A stretch of DNA of 64,000 bases, taken from the IMG/VR virus record IMGVR_UViG_3300042349_000834, positions 1 to 64,000 of that record; one strand, given 5' to 3'. Source of the DNA: a virus. Shown here one piece after another: positions 8,378 through 16,827 of the stretch. The first letter of the stretch is position 1; every line of letters starts with the position of its first letter. The notes beneath the pieces are model-generated. The model saw only the letters and a list, made by a program, of their open reading frames with translations. It searched no databases and was not told where the DNA came from. The position numbers and the translations under genes are program-made.

Positions 8378-8972
8378 TACTTTTCTCGTATTGAATAAAC
8401 GGTTCCCACTCTGATAATACCTGAGTGTTATCTATACTAGACAATTCCTTATACCAAGGCAAGTACTCTACTGAGTATTTCGGCTCAACAGGAGATTGTA
8501 GTAGTGTCATTCCTGCTTCGTTAGGTGTTTTATTGCCCTTTTTATGGTTGCATGGTCTACAGGCAGTTACTATATTATGCCAATTAGTAGACGCTTTTCT
8601 GTTTGGGGCATATCTACTTTTAGGTATAATATGATCATACGTTAATTGAGAATTAGAGCACTTTTGCCCACAATATTGACATGTAAAATTATCTCTAATA
8701 AATAGATTATGTCTAGAAAAATTAATCTTTCTACCGTAGAGATTAAAATATCTGATTGTTCTAGCAACAGATGGGACTGGAAATCTTTTCCCATTTGGAC
8801 CATGAATATTCTTGTCTTTATAATAGTCTAGTATTTCAATACCATAACTACTATCGTTTTCATATTTCATAGACCAGACAATAGCCCTCTGCCAAGAGAT
8901 AATTCGCAGAGGGGTCATGTCCGCATTTAATAATAAACACTTACTGTGTTCAGCTTTGTTGCTCATAACCAT
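8355..8972 (-). CDS. HNH endonuclease
   Basis: A 205-residue protein with a complete HNH core: CQYCGQ (first zinc Cys pair), TYDHIIPKSR (catalytic His with the preceding Asp), NIVTACRPCNHKKGNK (Asn and second Cys pair). The N-terminal 70 residues (LLLNADMTPLRIISWQRAI) match the extension of stand-alone bacterial and phage HNH proteins of the McrA/HNH5 type. The start overlaps the PhoH stop by 23 bases. An ATG two codons later (8966) is an alternative. It may be a packaging, recombination or homing nuclease. Confidence 0.8.
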   Translation of the reverse strand: MVMSNKAEHSKCLLLNADMTPLRIISWQRAIVWSMKYENDSSYGIEILDYYKDKNIHGPNGKRFPVPSVARTIRYFNLYGRKINFSRHNLFIRDNFTCQYCGQKCSNSQLTYDHIIPKSRYAPNRKASTNWHNIVTACRPCNHKKGNKTPNEAGMTLLQSPVEPKYSVEYLPWYKELSSIDNTQVLSEWEPFIQYEKSNGTHISS

Positions 8973-9681
8973 CTAGTTTAGATAAGATCTTAGCAATGAT
9001 TGGATTACGCACTATATCACATGATTCTAGTCTGGCACAACCAATCCCGTCTATTCCTTGTAAAGCTTCAATCATACTAGCAAAACCACCCTGTAAATGT
9101 CTGTTTAGGTCTGACTGACCAACATCTCCAGTTAGTACCATTTTACTATCTGTGCCTGTGCGAGTTATTAACATTTTAAGTTGCTCATAGGAAGAATTCT
9201 GACACTCATCTGCTACAATAAAAGCATTATGAAAATTACGACCTCTCATTAAACCTAATGGAACAACTTCAATTTTATTGTTTAGCTTTAAGGAAGTATA
9301 CTGAGCAGTTGATATAAAATAGTTGACTTCATCAAGAACAGGCAGAAGGTATGGATGTAATTTTTCTTCTGCCGACCCTGGAAGATAACCTATTTTTTCT
9401 CCTGCTTCAATTATAGGCCGAGTTATGATAATTTTCTTTACTTTTTCGTCAAGAAGATACTCTATAGCCATACCTATAGCAATGTGTGTTTTTCCGCTAC
9501 CCGCTAACCCTTGACAAAAGGTTATTGTATTTTCTGCTATGGTTCTAATATACTCTTTTTGATTTTCACTTCTTGGTCTTAATCTATTTCTGTATACATT
9601 AACAACCTGCGTAGGCTCTAGAGGATTGGTAAGATTGATTACTTTGGACTTCTTTTTGGCAGCTTTGTTGTTTTTTCTCAA
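8950..9681 (-). CDS. phoH: PhoH-family ATPase
   Basis: A PhoH-like P-loop ATPase of about 243 residues. Walker A is CQGLAGSGKTHIAIG, Walker B IVADECQNSS, and VLTGDVGQSD follows in the sensor position. QKEYIRTIAENTITF before the P-loop is the usual family start. No ATG is available upstream. I chose the TTG at 9681 because AAAGGA lies about six bases before it. A further TTG at 9717 would add 12 residues. The GGTGTAT element at 9731-9737 lies about 50 bases upstream of this start. Phage PhoH is common, and its role in RNA or phosphate metabolism is not settled. Confidence 0.85.
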   Translation of the reverse strand: MRKNNKAAKKKSKVINLTNPLEPTQVVNVYRNRLRPRSENQKEYIRTIAENTITFCQGLAGSGKTHIAIGMAIEYLLDEKVKKIIITRPIIEAGEKIGYLPGSAEEKLHPYLLPVLDEVNYFISTAQYTSLKLNNKIEVVPLGLMRGRNFHNAFIVADECQNSSYEQLKMLITRTGTDSKMVLTGDVGQSDLNRHLQGGFASMIEALQGIDGIGCARLESCDIVRNPIIAKILSKLDGYEQQS

Positions 9682-9730
9682 GAGTATTCCTTTGTAAAAA
9701 CGGAGTATAATTACCAATTATGCATTAATA

Positions 9731-9737
9731 ATACACC
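9731..9737 (-). promoter_or_regulatory. GGTGTAT element upstream of phoH
   Basis: GGTGTAT read on the minus strand, followed by TATTAAT. It lies in the 70-base gap before phoH and about 50 bases before its chosen start. It is one of eight copies in gene junctions of this window, all pointing at the downstream gene. Promoter function is inferred from repetition and placement. Confidence 0.5.
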
Positions 9738-9752
9738 ATTGTTAATTTAATA

Positions 9753-10193
9753 TTATTTACCGCTAGAACCGAAGCCACCGTTAGATCTTGAGGTTTCTCC
9801 TAAGCTATTGGTCTCTTGAAATGTAACAGAATGATAGGTTTCAAAAATAATTTGTGCTATCCTATCACCACGTGAGATTTTGAACATATTGTTTTGGTCT
9901 GTATTGTACAAAACCACCCCTATTTCTCCTCTATAGCCGGGATCTATAACTCCAGCCAAGACATCTATACCATTTTTAAATGCTAGTCCAGACCGTGGTG
10001 CTATGCGACCATAGATGCCACTGGGCATGGATAGGGAGATACCTGTGCGAACTAGTTTTCTGGTTAATGGGAAAATAACCATATCTTCTACAGAATACAG
10101 GTCAGCACCAGCGTCATCAATATTAGCTCTTGATGGTGCTTTAGCTAACTCGTTTAGTTTTACAAAATCAATATTCATACTTATAGTAGACAT
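9753..10193 (-). CDS. dut: dUTPase (dUTP diphosphatase)
   Basis: A 146-residue trimeric-type dUTPase with all five motifs in order: DDAGADLYS; APRSGLAFKNG; GVIDPGYRGEIGV; RGDRIAQIIF; and the C-terminal P-loop-like RSNGGFGSSGK. It hydrolyses dUTP to dUMP and diphosphate, keeping uracil out of DNA and feeding dTMP synthesis. The first ATG (10193) overlaps the ribonucleotide reductase stop by 13 bases. A second ATG at 10178 (MNIDFVKL, the usual family start) would leave a two-base gap and may be the real one. Confidence 0.93.
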   Translation of the reverse strand: MSTISMNIDFVKLNELAKAPSRANIDDAGADLYSVEDMVIFPLTRKLVRTGISLSMPSGIYGRIAPRSGLAFKNGIDVLAGVIDPGYRGEIGVVLYNTDQNNMFKISRGDRIAQIIFETYHSVTFQETNSLGETSRSNGGFGSSGK

Positions 10194-12373
10194 GCTCCAC
10201 CAGCACAGCTGATTTCTTCTATTCCTGCTGTATTGTCTTCTAGTTCTGATAATTGAGTGTAGTCAACCTTGGTAAACCCATTGAATAGATCACAATAGAT
10301 CTTCCAATTATATACATCTTTCATGCAATATGTTAAACGACGTAAATCAGAATCGAAGTATTTACTAGCAAAATTTGTCATTTTTGTCACAAACTTTAGC
10401 TTATTTGGATCGTCTGTTTCTTTAGTCTGATTTAGGCTGACATAATCACATGCTGCCCACAGATTATTATTAAAGGCATTCAAGCCTAATTCAATTAATC
10501 CAGAGCACCACAAGGCAGCATCTCCATATTCCTTTACTATTTCTCTGCTAGTATAAACAGTAGTAAAAGGAGCCTGTGGATAATCTTTATCTCCACTTTG
10601 TGGTATCAATGATATGCCAGCAAAATATTTTCTATTATCATAGATAAATCTAGCAACACTTTCCCATTCATCCGGCTTAACTGTTACTGTATTGCTAACG
10701 TTATGACTAAGATAGTCTTGTGTACATAGCGATCTATTCTTTCCAGAATATACCCAATTTTTTTGAGTATCTTTAACAACCTTTAGCATCTCTACTGCCG
10801 GTAATTGATTCTTTAACTTTGCACCATCGGGTACCTCAATAGGAAACTTAATAACCTCATCAGTATTGTTAGCAGACCATGATGACTTTTCACATGCCTG
10901 TGGGTTTAGTTTCTTAAAGTATTGATACGGTGCTTCTAAGACATTCGCTTGAACGTGCCTAATATATCTTTTAGCATGGTGCGGGTGTATTCCGGAGCTA
11001 GTACCAAGCATACTGCTGCTCGTTCCTTCTGGCTTTAAACAGGTTACTCTAGCTGCTTGATTAATACCTATAGCTTTAGCCATTAGCTTGTTTGTTTCAA
11101 CAGCGATCTTTGCTCCGTTCTTTAATGCTTTTTCTGTTAGCACCAAATCATGTTTTTCCATAGTTCCTGTTAATGAGACTCCCAACAAAGCTTCTCTCTC
11201 AAATATCTTACAACTAATTTCTCCAAGATAATCTAGCTTTGTAAATCCTGCTTGTAAAGTACCAATGATAGCTGCTGCTTTACATCTCTCATAAAAATCT
11301 TCTTCATCTTCTATTGATGAGCAGTTAATTGTGGAGAGATTACATCCTTGCCATCCACTCTTTCCGCTTTCTTCATCCACTGGCCACATACCGACTTCAA
11401 CGCAAGGATTAAATGTCATTTCTGTAGAATCACTCCAAATAAATCCTGGCTCTCCGAATTCTTTCACAGACTGCATTAAAGCGTCGAACTCTTCGTATGT
11501 TGTTGAATCTTTTATTAGAAGTGCTGAGTTATTGCTTCTTGCTCTTTGTGGATTGTCCATATACCAATTGCCCGTTTTAGCTTTAGCCATTTCTATATCG
11601 TCATGACTGAATAAAGCCAAAGAAGCACTTCGTCGAACACCACCAGATAAAACCGCGTCACTACTATGCATGATAATATCATAAGCATCAATTGGTCTAA
11701 GTTTCTTTTGACCATTATAGATACATCTATCTAGCAAAGTTCTGATTTTTTCTAGTCCGTTGGCTAGGGGTTCGTATCCAGGAGCTTTGCCTACTCCGGA
11801 TGCTAATGATGATCCTTTTGGTCTAATATTGGAATAATCAAACACTATGTGACTATTCTTATATTGTTTGAATTCTTCTACTGGCTTACTAAAGTAGGAA
11901 CTTAGTAATACTCCAAGAGAATTTGCCCAGCCTTCGATACTATCTTCAATTACGTATTTTACTGCTTGATCTTCTTTAACATCATGTTCTAGTGACGGTA
12001 GCTTGGATACATGATGCTTTTGAACACTGAATCCAGTACCGGATCCACAGAGCAGTAACCAAAAACATTCTTGAAAAAATCTTAAGCGATCACAGTATGA
12101 ACTTGTGCAATTATAGATTTTCGCATGTCTCTTTAGGATAGGGTCTCCTCCAAACTGTAGTGCTCTTTGTGATCCAAGCACTTTTCTTTTTAGCATTAGT
12201 TCATATGCCCAGTCGATGTCGTTTGTAATGCCCTTGTCAGCATAAAAGGAATGCATCATATTCTTAACACGATCTACTGCTTCTTTCCATGTTTCTCTGC
12301 GATTTTTATCTTCAATCCAACGAGCATATTTGCTAACGAAAGTATAGTTCTGTAATTCTTGCAGAGCTGACAT
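10181..12373 (-). CDS. nrdJ: Adenosylcobalamin-dependent ribonucleoside-triphosphate reductase (class II)
   Basis: A 730-residue protein, the length of monomeric class II reductases of the Lactobacillus leichmannii type. Visible elements are the N-terminal Cys segment (IYNCTSSYCDRLRF), GSGTGFSVQ, the central NPCVEVG active-site motif with the thiyl Cys and Glu, GWQGCNLSTIN with the partner Cys, and a C-terminal CAGGAC pair (C-x4-C) for re-reduction. It makes dNTPs from NTPs using coenzyme B12 and needs no oxygen or NrdB subunit. The host must supply or import cobalamin. The start overlaps the small gene upstream as TAATG. Confidence 0.95.
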   Translation of the reverse strand: MSALQELQNYTFVSKYARWIEDKNRRETWKEAVDRVKNMMHSFYADKGITNDIDWAYELMLKRKVLGSQRALQFGGDPILKRHAKIYNCTSSYCDRLRFFQECFWLLLCGSGTGFSVQKHHVSKLPSLEHDVKEDQAVKYVIEDSIEGWANSLGVLLSSYFSKPVEEFKQYKNSHIVFDYSNIRPKGSSLASGVGKAPGYEPLANGLEKIRTLLDRCIYNGQKKLRPIDAYDIIMHSSDAVLSGGVRRSASLALFSHDDIEMAKAKTGNWYMDNPQRARSNNSALLIKDSTTYEEFDALMQSVKEFGEPGFIWSDSTEMTFNPCVEVGMWPVDEESGKSGWQGCNLSTINCSSIEDEEDFYERCKAAAIIGTLQAGFTKLDYLGEISCKIFEREALLGVSLTGTMEKHDLVLTEKALKNGAKIAVETNKLMAKAIGINQAARVTCLKPEGTSSSMLGTSSGIHPHHAKRYIRHVQANVLEAPYQYFKKLNPQACEKSSWSANNTDEVIKFPIEVPDGAKLKNQLPAVEMLKVVKDTQKNWVYSGKNRSLCTQDYLSHNVSNTVTVKPDEWESVARFIYDNRKYFAGISLIPQSGDKDYPQAPFTTVYTSREIVKEYGDAALWCSGLIELGLNAFNNNLWAACDYVSLNQTKETDDPNKLKFVTKMTNFASKYFDSDLRRLTYCMKDVYNWKIYCDLFNGFTKVDYTQLSELEDNTAGIEEISCAGGACLL

Positions 12374-12513
12374 TATGATCTCCTAGTGTTTAGAATCGCC
12401 GCTAATCCGATTATAACAGCGGCATGAAAAGAATAATTTATAGTGTCAATATTTGTATTAAAAAATCGTTGATACATATATACGACTGTTGAAATGTAAA
12501 ATGCTATAGACAT
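12373..12513 (-). CDS. Small membrane protein, 46 residues
   Basis: An ORF filling the gap between the dCMP deaminase and the class II reductase. It starts at the ATG at 12513 and its TAA shares a base with the reductase ATG (TAATG), a classic coupling arrangement. The reductase SD-like AGGAG lies inside its last codons. There are two hydrophobic stretches, SIAFYISTVVYMY at the start and HAAVIIGLAAIL near the end, so one or two membrane passes are plausible. No known family. The coupling supports it as a real gene, but it could also be a leader. Confidence 0.5.
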   Translation of the reverse strand: MSIAFYISTVVYMYQRFFNTNIDTINYSFHAAVIIGLAAILNTRRS

Positions 12514-12515
12514 GA

Positions 12516-12980
12516 TTATACACCGTTAATATTTTTAATCCAAGATAAATCTGGTCTTATCCTAACTATCTTAATGCCGCTCATTTGTACGAATAAATCA
12601 AATCTTTTTTTTGCATCTTCATCAAATAAGTGAGTACCATGATCATCGGACATTACCACAGAAGTAACACCTTCTTGCCATAAAGCCATAATACAATCAT
12701 TACAACTTTGACCAGTTACGTACGCTATACCATTATCTGGCCTAACAACACAATTACTTAAAGCATTTCGTTCTGCATGAATCATCCACGGATATTTTTC
12801 TGGGCGAGTCTTTGGAAGGTCATCATCATCTAATCCTCGGGGGTAACCATTGTAGCCCACGCCAAGAATTCTATTATTCTGATCTGTGATTACGCATCCG
12901 TGTTGGGTGTGAATATCATGACTTCTTTGAGACACCACCTTTGACAAACCTAAAAAATAATCGGTCCAGATCGGTCTCAT
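12516..12980 (-). CDS. dCMP deaminase
   Basis: A 154-residue zinc-dependent deaminase of the ComEB/T4 Cd type. The zinc site is IHAERNALSNC (His and catalytic Glu) and GQSCNDCIMALWQ (the Cys pair). QHGCVITDQNNRILGVGYNG near the start is the substrate-side motif. It converts dCMP to dUMP, which with dUTPase feeds dTMP supply. It is the first gene after the promoter at 13039-13067 and leads the nucleotide operon. No thymidylate synthase is present in the window. Confidence 0.9.
   Translation of the reverse strand: MRPIWTDYFLGLSKVVSQRSHDIHTQHGCVITDQNNRILGVGYNGYPRGLDDDDLPKTRPEKYPWMIHAERNALSNCVVRPDNGIAYVTGQSCNDCIMALWQEGVTSVVMSDDHGTHLFDEDAKKRFDLFVQMSGIKIVRIRPDLSWIKNINGV
12518..12524 (-). promoter_or_regulatory. 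GGTGTAT element upstream of the small ORF and nrdJ
   Basis: GGTGTATAAT read on the minus strand. It overlaps the last codons and stop of the dCMP deaminase and ends five bases before the ATG of the 46-residue ORF. It contains a TATAAT-like string. Because it overlaps coding sequence, chance is harder to exclude here than at the other seven sites. Confidence 0.35.
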
Positions 12981-13009
12981 TATTTGTTACTATTTCCGAA
13001 GACATTTTT

Positions 13010-13030
13010 CTTGATGCCACACGCATCAAG
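13010..13030 (-). promoter_or_regulatory. Hairpin in the dCMP deaminase leader
   Basis: A perfect 8-bp inverted repeat, CTTGATGC and GCATCAAG, around a 5-base loop. It begins one or two bases after the start expected from the promoter at 13039-13067 and ends about 30 bases before the deaminase ATG. No T-run follows on either strand, so it is not a terminator. It could stabilise the 5' end of the mRNA or be an operator. Confidence 0.55.
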
Positions 13031-13038
13031 AGTAGGTT

Positions 13039-13067
13039 ATTATACGCAGAGGCCATGGATGTAGCAA
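13039..13067 (-). promoter_or_regulatory. Sigma70-like promoter for the nucleotide/replication operon
   Basis: On the minus strand TTGCTA (13062-13067) and TATAAT (13039-13044) are separated by exactly 17 bases. It lies in the 96-base gap before the dCMP deaminase and would transcribe the long leftward nucleotide and replication block. The -10 is perfect and the -35 matches TTGACA at four of six positions, suggesting use of the host housekeeping polymerase early in infection. Confidence 0.6.
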
Positions 13068-13076
13068 CAGCTCTGT

Positions 13077-13904
13077 TTAATTTTCTTCTTTGCATCTGCG
13101 CTCTAGATTTTCATATAATTCATCATACTCTTTGAGCATATAGTGGTGTAACTGATGTGAGTTTTTACTATGTAAAAAAGATCCATAAAAATCAGAAATA
13201 CCATGAGAGGCTAATTGTTTATGTTCTAGTGTATTTGACGCATACTTGATATTTAATTGATTTAATATACAGAATATAAAAAATGCTCTTTCATGAACAT
13301 ATGCGCCAAAAGGATCGTGTCTGAATACTTCTGTCATTGGTAGAAACCAATCAACAAACTTATTAAGGATTTGTTTAGATAAGGTTATATTGGTTGTTGT
13401 TGGCCAAAATTTATACTGATGTTTGTTAGCGTCTACAAATTGTTGTAAGTCAATATTGTAAATTTTTTTAAGAGATATTGCTAACCATGGGGTGCTTTTA
13501 TAGAATACATAATGGTCCGTGAGTGTTTTATTGTATCCTATAATATAATTATTCTTGTTGTATTTGTTAATTAAACCAGCATTTATTTGATGAAATTTGG
13601 TATCAAGTTCTATATCATATTCTAATAAGCAAATATTCTTATTTTGATAAAGACTGTTTTTGACAACAGCATACCAAGCGACAAAGCTACATAGATAAGG
13701 ATATTCTTCTAAATTATATTTTAGATTTCTACAAATAATAGTTTCGTGATCTAAGTGATTCAGCTTACTTGTTTTTCCATTTCCAACAAATAAGAACTTA
13801 TAACTAGGAAGATTGCGAAAAATATTTTTATTTATTTGCTGATTAATAATATCTTGGTCATGACAAACTATAAAATAATCTATCTTACTACCAATAGGAT
13901 CCAT
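13077..13904 (-). CDS. Putative glycosyltransferase-like protein
   Basis: I take the start as the ATG at 13904 (MDPIGSKIDYFIVCH), since the longer frame from 13964 lies deep inside the upstream gene. The product has about 275 residues. YFIVCHDQDI near the start and NICLLEYDIELD in the middle (an acidic D-x-E in place of D-x-D) resemble GT-A sugar transferases. YVHERAFFIFCIL is typical of polysaccharide-gene proteins that name a host response. The exact family is not recognised. It is the last gene of the first glycan block. Confidence 0.55.
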   Translation of the reverse strand: MDPIGSKIDYFIVCHDQDIINQQINKNIFRNLPSYKFLFVGNGKTSKLNHLDHETIICRNLKYNLEEYPYLCSFVAWYAVVKNSLYQNKNICLLEYDIELDTKFHQINAGLINKYNKNNYIIGYNKTLTDHYVFYKSTPWLAISLKKIYNIDLQQFVDANKHQYKFWPTTTNITLSKQILNKFVDWFLPMTEVFRHDPFGAYVHERAFFIFCILNQLNIKYASNTLEHKQLASHGISDFYGSFLHSKNSHQLHHYMLKEYDELYENLERRCKEEN

Positions 13905-14733
13905 TTTCAATATTCCTATATGACTCTGGAGTTTCTTCTGGGAGTGGCCTAGTCCAGTATTCATTAATAAAATTTTTAGAGCCGTGTCTATTATATTGCG
14001 CCCATCTATTTCCCATTATACCAAATAATAATTGGAGTGCCCCGCCCATATGAATAGCTGTTTTATTCAAATGTTTTTTAATGTAGGCTCCTAACGGAAG
14101 ACCAAATGCCCCACACCCAATCAGAGCAACATCAAAATCTATATTATTGATTTCATCTTGCATTGTATATAAACTATCAAACCAGTCATAATTCATATTA
14201 TTACCGATATTTTGAATGGCTTTCATTGTTATTAATTCGAATTCTGGTAAAATATTAGTACCAACAAACAAATGCTGTCTATTCTTATAGTTCTGCTCTA
14301 TGCTTTTTTGAAATGGATGTATAACTAAGACTCTTTTGTCTTTTAATGCTTCGGTCCAGGGATTTTGAGGAAAATGATATGGTTCTAATCCCCATAAATA
14401 AAAGGGTATAGCATTAGGACAATAGTTAGCAATAAGACGACTATAATTAGGGGTACAACCAATGAAAGCTACGAGGTCTAATAACCCAATACAGTCGCTA
14501 TATTTTTTACTAAAAGCATAAAGATAATCCTGATCATTAGGATAAATCCCAGCAGGAGACCGAGAGTTTTGCACCATCTGATTGGTACAGGCTTTATTGT
14601 CTAGCAACATAGTACATACAATATCGCACTCTGTTACACCGGATCTGCCAACAAAAAATATTTCTTTTTTCTCAAGACGTTCTTTAATTAAATTATTGCC
14701 CTCTATTTCTCTTAAAATATTGATAGTAGTCAT
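13888..14733 (-). CDS. Glycan-cluster protein, possibly GT-D-type glycosyltransferase
   Basis: A 281-residue soluble protein. The start contains FFVGRSGVTECDIV and the C-terminal part ALIGCGAFGLPLGAYIKK, then AIHMGGALQLLFGI and MGNRW. This pattern, a Gly-x-Gly strand followed by a His/Gly/Gln segment, is seen in DUF1792/GT-D-like proteins of capsule clusters. I cannot name substrate or product. It is coupled by 4 bases to the gene upstream and overlaps the one downstream by 17. Confidence 0.5.
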   Translation of the reverse strand: MTTINILREIEGNNLIKERLEKKEIFFVGRSGVTECDIVCTMLLDNKACTNQMVQNSRSPAGIYPNDQDYLYAFSKKYSDCIGLLDLVAFIGCTPNYSRLIANYCPNAIPFYLWGLEPYHFPQNPWTEALKDKRVLVIHPFQKSIEQNYKNRQHLFVGTNILPEFELITMKAIQNIGNNMNYDWFDSLYTMQDEINNIDFDVALIGCGAFGLPLGAYIKKHLNKTAIHMGGALQLLFGIMGNRWAQYNRHGSKNFINEYWTRPLPEETPESYRNIENGSYW

Positions 14734-16058
14734 AATATAGTTTTATTTTGATTGTTTATTAAAAGAGTTATCCAATTAAAGAACTCATCCTGTACATTCA
14801 TAATACTTGTTGGTTGATAGGGGTCAATTGGTATTTCTATAACATTTGTTGGCTTAGTTAGCTTGCCAAAAAAAGCCTCTTTACAGTCGTATGTAGAAAG
14901 CAATCTTCCCATAGAATAAAAGTCATCCGGGAATACTCTTCCTTTAGCCATAGTAAATAATGGTATATTATATAAGCATGGTATATTACATCCAGAACAA
15001 TTAGTTCCAACAACGCCCATACAATAGTTTTGATAAAAACAAGCCTGTTTTTCAACTGAATATGCTATTAATACTTCTTCTCCATCAACAGATTTAGCCA
15101 TATTAATTTCACTATCTGTACATGCTACAATAATAGGATATAGTCCTCTTTTTTTAATTAGAGCACAAACATCTTTTAATTGTGCCGCAGAAGCCAAACC
15201 CGCCCTACGAGTATTATCTGAGTGTATTAAGACCGCAATATATTTTTTATTTAAAACTATACCATTAGAATTTTTAAGTAAGATTTTATTGTTTTGAAAT
15301 AAATCTTTAATAATGTCTGTACCATAGATACTTGGAAATGTATTTTTAGAAATGCATCTGGTTAATGATTGATATTTATCAAGTTCGATATTTATACTAT
15401 TATTGAGGATTACTGATTCTGAGATATGGCGTATATTATGCATCCCATGGTTCCATGTGAATATTGGAGACCAATCAACATACCATATTTCATCAAGACC
15501 CATAATTTTATTAAAAGGCTTGACAAAAAATTTGGTCTTTTGATCTAATATTAAAATGTTATAGGTATCTTTAGATATTTCTTTTTGTGTATGTTCTTTA
15601 ATTCTTACTATCGCTCTTAAGCAGTCTTGGAAGTGCTCCGTGCAGATAGCATTAGCGATATAGATTGTTTGTGGCTGTTTATTGGATAGTTTTATTTTTT
15701 CTAATCTAGTAATATCATGATTTGTTTTCATGCTCTCTATACTATGACGAAAAAACTCACGAGCTTTAATTCTAACTTCTGATACATAGTCCCCTTTAGC
15801 ACTTGGGGCGAGTTGTTCGTTTCCTGTCCAGGCCCCTTCTGAATTAATAGTTCCAATATATCTATTAAGGGACCACTTATAATTACCACAGCCATGTCTA
15901 TTAAAATTGTCTGTAAAATCCCAAAATAGATTTTCTAAAAAGCAATGTACGGAATCACAATGAACGCACTTATAAGAGAATTCTGATCCTATAAATAGAA
16001 TTTTTTGATGATCTTCCTTTTGGCAATTAGGGCATTTAAAGGTGGTTAAAGTTAACAT
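14730..16058 (-). CDS. Glycosyltransferase-like protein with N-terminal zinc ribbon
   Basis: A 442-residue protein. The first 40 residues form a two-Cys-pair zinc ribbon (FKCPNCQKEDH, then KCVHCDSVHC). The rest looks like a GT-B-type transferase: IYIANAICTEHFQDC, a second half starting KYIAVLIHSDNTRRAG, then LYPIIVACTDSEI and GVVGTNCSGCNIPCLYNIP, which occupies the donor-binding end. A zinc ribbon joined to a GT is unusual. No membrane segment is seen, so it should act in the cytoplasm. Donor and acceptor are unknown. Confidence 0.5.
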   Translation of the reverse strand: MLTLTTFKCPNCQKEDHQKILFIGSEFSYKCVHCDSVHCFLENLFWDFTDNFNRHGCGNYKWSLNRYIGTINSEGAWTGNEQLAPSAKGDYVSEVRIKAREFFRHSIESMKTNHDITRLEKIKLSNKQPQTIYIANAICTEHFQDCLRAIVRIKEHTQKEISKDTYNILILDQKTKFFVKPFNKIMGLDEIWYVDWSPIFTWNHGMHNIRHISESVILNNSINIELDKYQSLTRCISKNTFPSIYGTDIIKDLFQNNKILLKNSNGIVLNKKYIAVLIHSDNTRRAGLASAAQLKDVCALIKKRGLYPIIVACTDSEINMAKSVDGEEVLIAYSVEKQACFYQNYCMGVVGTNCSGCNIPCLYNIPLFTMAKGRVFPDDFYSMGRLLSTYDCKEAFFGKLTKPTNVIEIPIDPYQPTSIMNVQDEFFNWITLLINNQNKTIL

Positions 16059-16741
16059 TTATTTTTAGCAGCAAACTCTAAACTTTTAATAGTGTCTGAT
16101 AAGTTTTGTGTTGAGGAGTTATTATTGGTGTCTATAAAGTATTGAGCAATAGCTTCTAGAGTATTTTTTGATAAGTGCCAAGGGCTAGATATGGACTTTA
16201 TATTATTAGTATTTTCAGTTATACAAAGAGACTCTTCTGATATAATTGTGTTTAAATCAATATATTGGGTCTTATTGTTTATTAGAGAAGGCTGAACCAC
16301 CTCATCAAAATACATTTTTTTTCTCTCTTGAATTCTAGATCTCATGGATGTAGCACCTATATTGTGGTACATTTCTGATCTATGCCAAGCCGCAGGGGTA
16401 TCAAAAATCATCATGTTCACATTTAGAGAAGATAAATTAAGTAGAATTTCTCTCCATATTTTAAATAGAATAGAAGTTTTTTCGCATAATACTGCCGAGT
16501 TTGACCAAGCTGTTAGTACTATTATGTTGGATGGTCTTAAAGCAGAGAATAGGTAGGTGGTTCCGCACCTTCCCCATTTAACATCAAAAAAGTGATAGTT
16601 TTTATGGTTTTTCTTGAAAATCTCTTTTATCTCTAGAAGATAACAATATCCAACACCCAGAGTAAAATTACCTTCTAGTCCAACAACCTCATCCCAGTCT
16701 GAAGATGTTTTAAATTCATTGGTTAAGCTGTCATATTTCAT
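16052..16741 (-). CDS. Possible SGNH-fold hydrolase
   Basis: A 229-residue protein. The C-terminal SPWHLSKNTLEAIAQYF resembles the Asp/His block of SGNH (GDSL) esterases, and IVLTAWSNSAV plus MMIFDTPAAWHRS could be internal strands. The usual N-terminal GDSH motif is not clear, so the assignment is weak. Such enzymes add or remove acetyl groups on polysaccharides, which would suit the neighbourhood. It overlaps the zinc-ribbon GT gene by 7 bases. Confidence 0.4.
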   Translation of the reverse strand: MKYDSLTNEFKTSSDWDEVVGLEGNFTLGVGYCYLLEIKEIFKKNHKNYHFFDVKWGRCGTTYLFSALRPSNIIVLTAWSNSAVLCEKTSILFKIWREILLNLSSLNVNMMIFDTPAAWHRSEMYHNIGATSMRSRIQERKKMYFDEVVQPSLINNKTQYIDLNTIISEESLCITENTNNIKSISSPWHLSKNTLEAIAQYFIDTNNNSSTQNLSDTIKSLEFAAKNKC

Positions 16742-16812
16742 GTGATATTCTCTATGTAGTTTTTAATATAGTGATTATTAAAATCGGACGATAAAGTTAC
16801 GAAACTTTCCAT
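16738..16812 (-). CDS. Very small ORF, 24 residues
   Basis: ATG at 16812 with a GAGG eight bases upstream, and a TGA overlapping the next ATG (ATGA). It fills the gap between the methyltransferase and the SGNH-like gene. The product is polar with a helical end (HYIKNYIENI). It may be a leader that couples translation or the C-terminal remnant of a lost gene. Confidence 0.3.
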   Translation of the reverse strand: MESFVTLSSDFNNHYIKNYIENIT

Positions 16813-16827
16813 TTTTACCTCTTTTTC

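Noticed and set aside
13010-13030. Hairpin before the dCMP deaminase read as a terminator of the glycan block
   Set aside because: On the minus strand it is followed by AAAAATG, with no T-run, and it lies downstream of a good promoter.
12941-13135. Plus-strand ORF across the deaminase leader
   Set aside because: It is antisense to the deaminase and the last glycan gene and covers the promoter and hairpin. No supporting signals.
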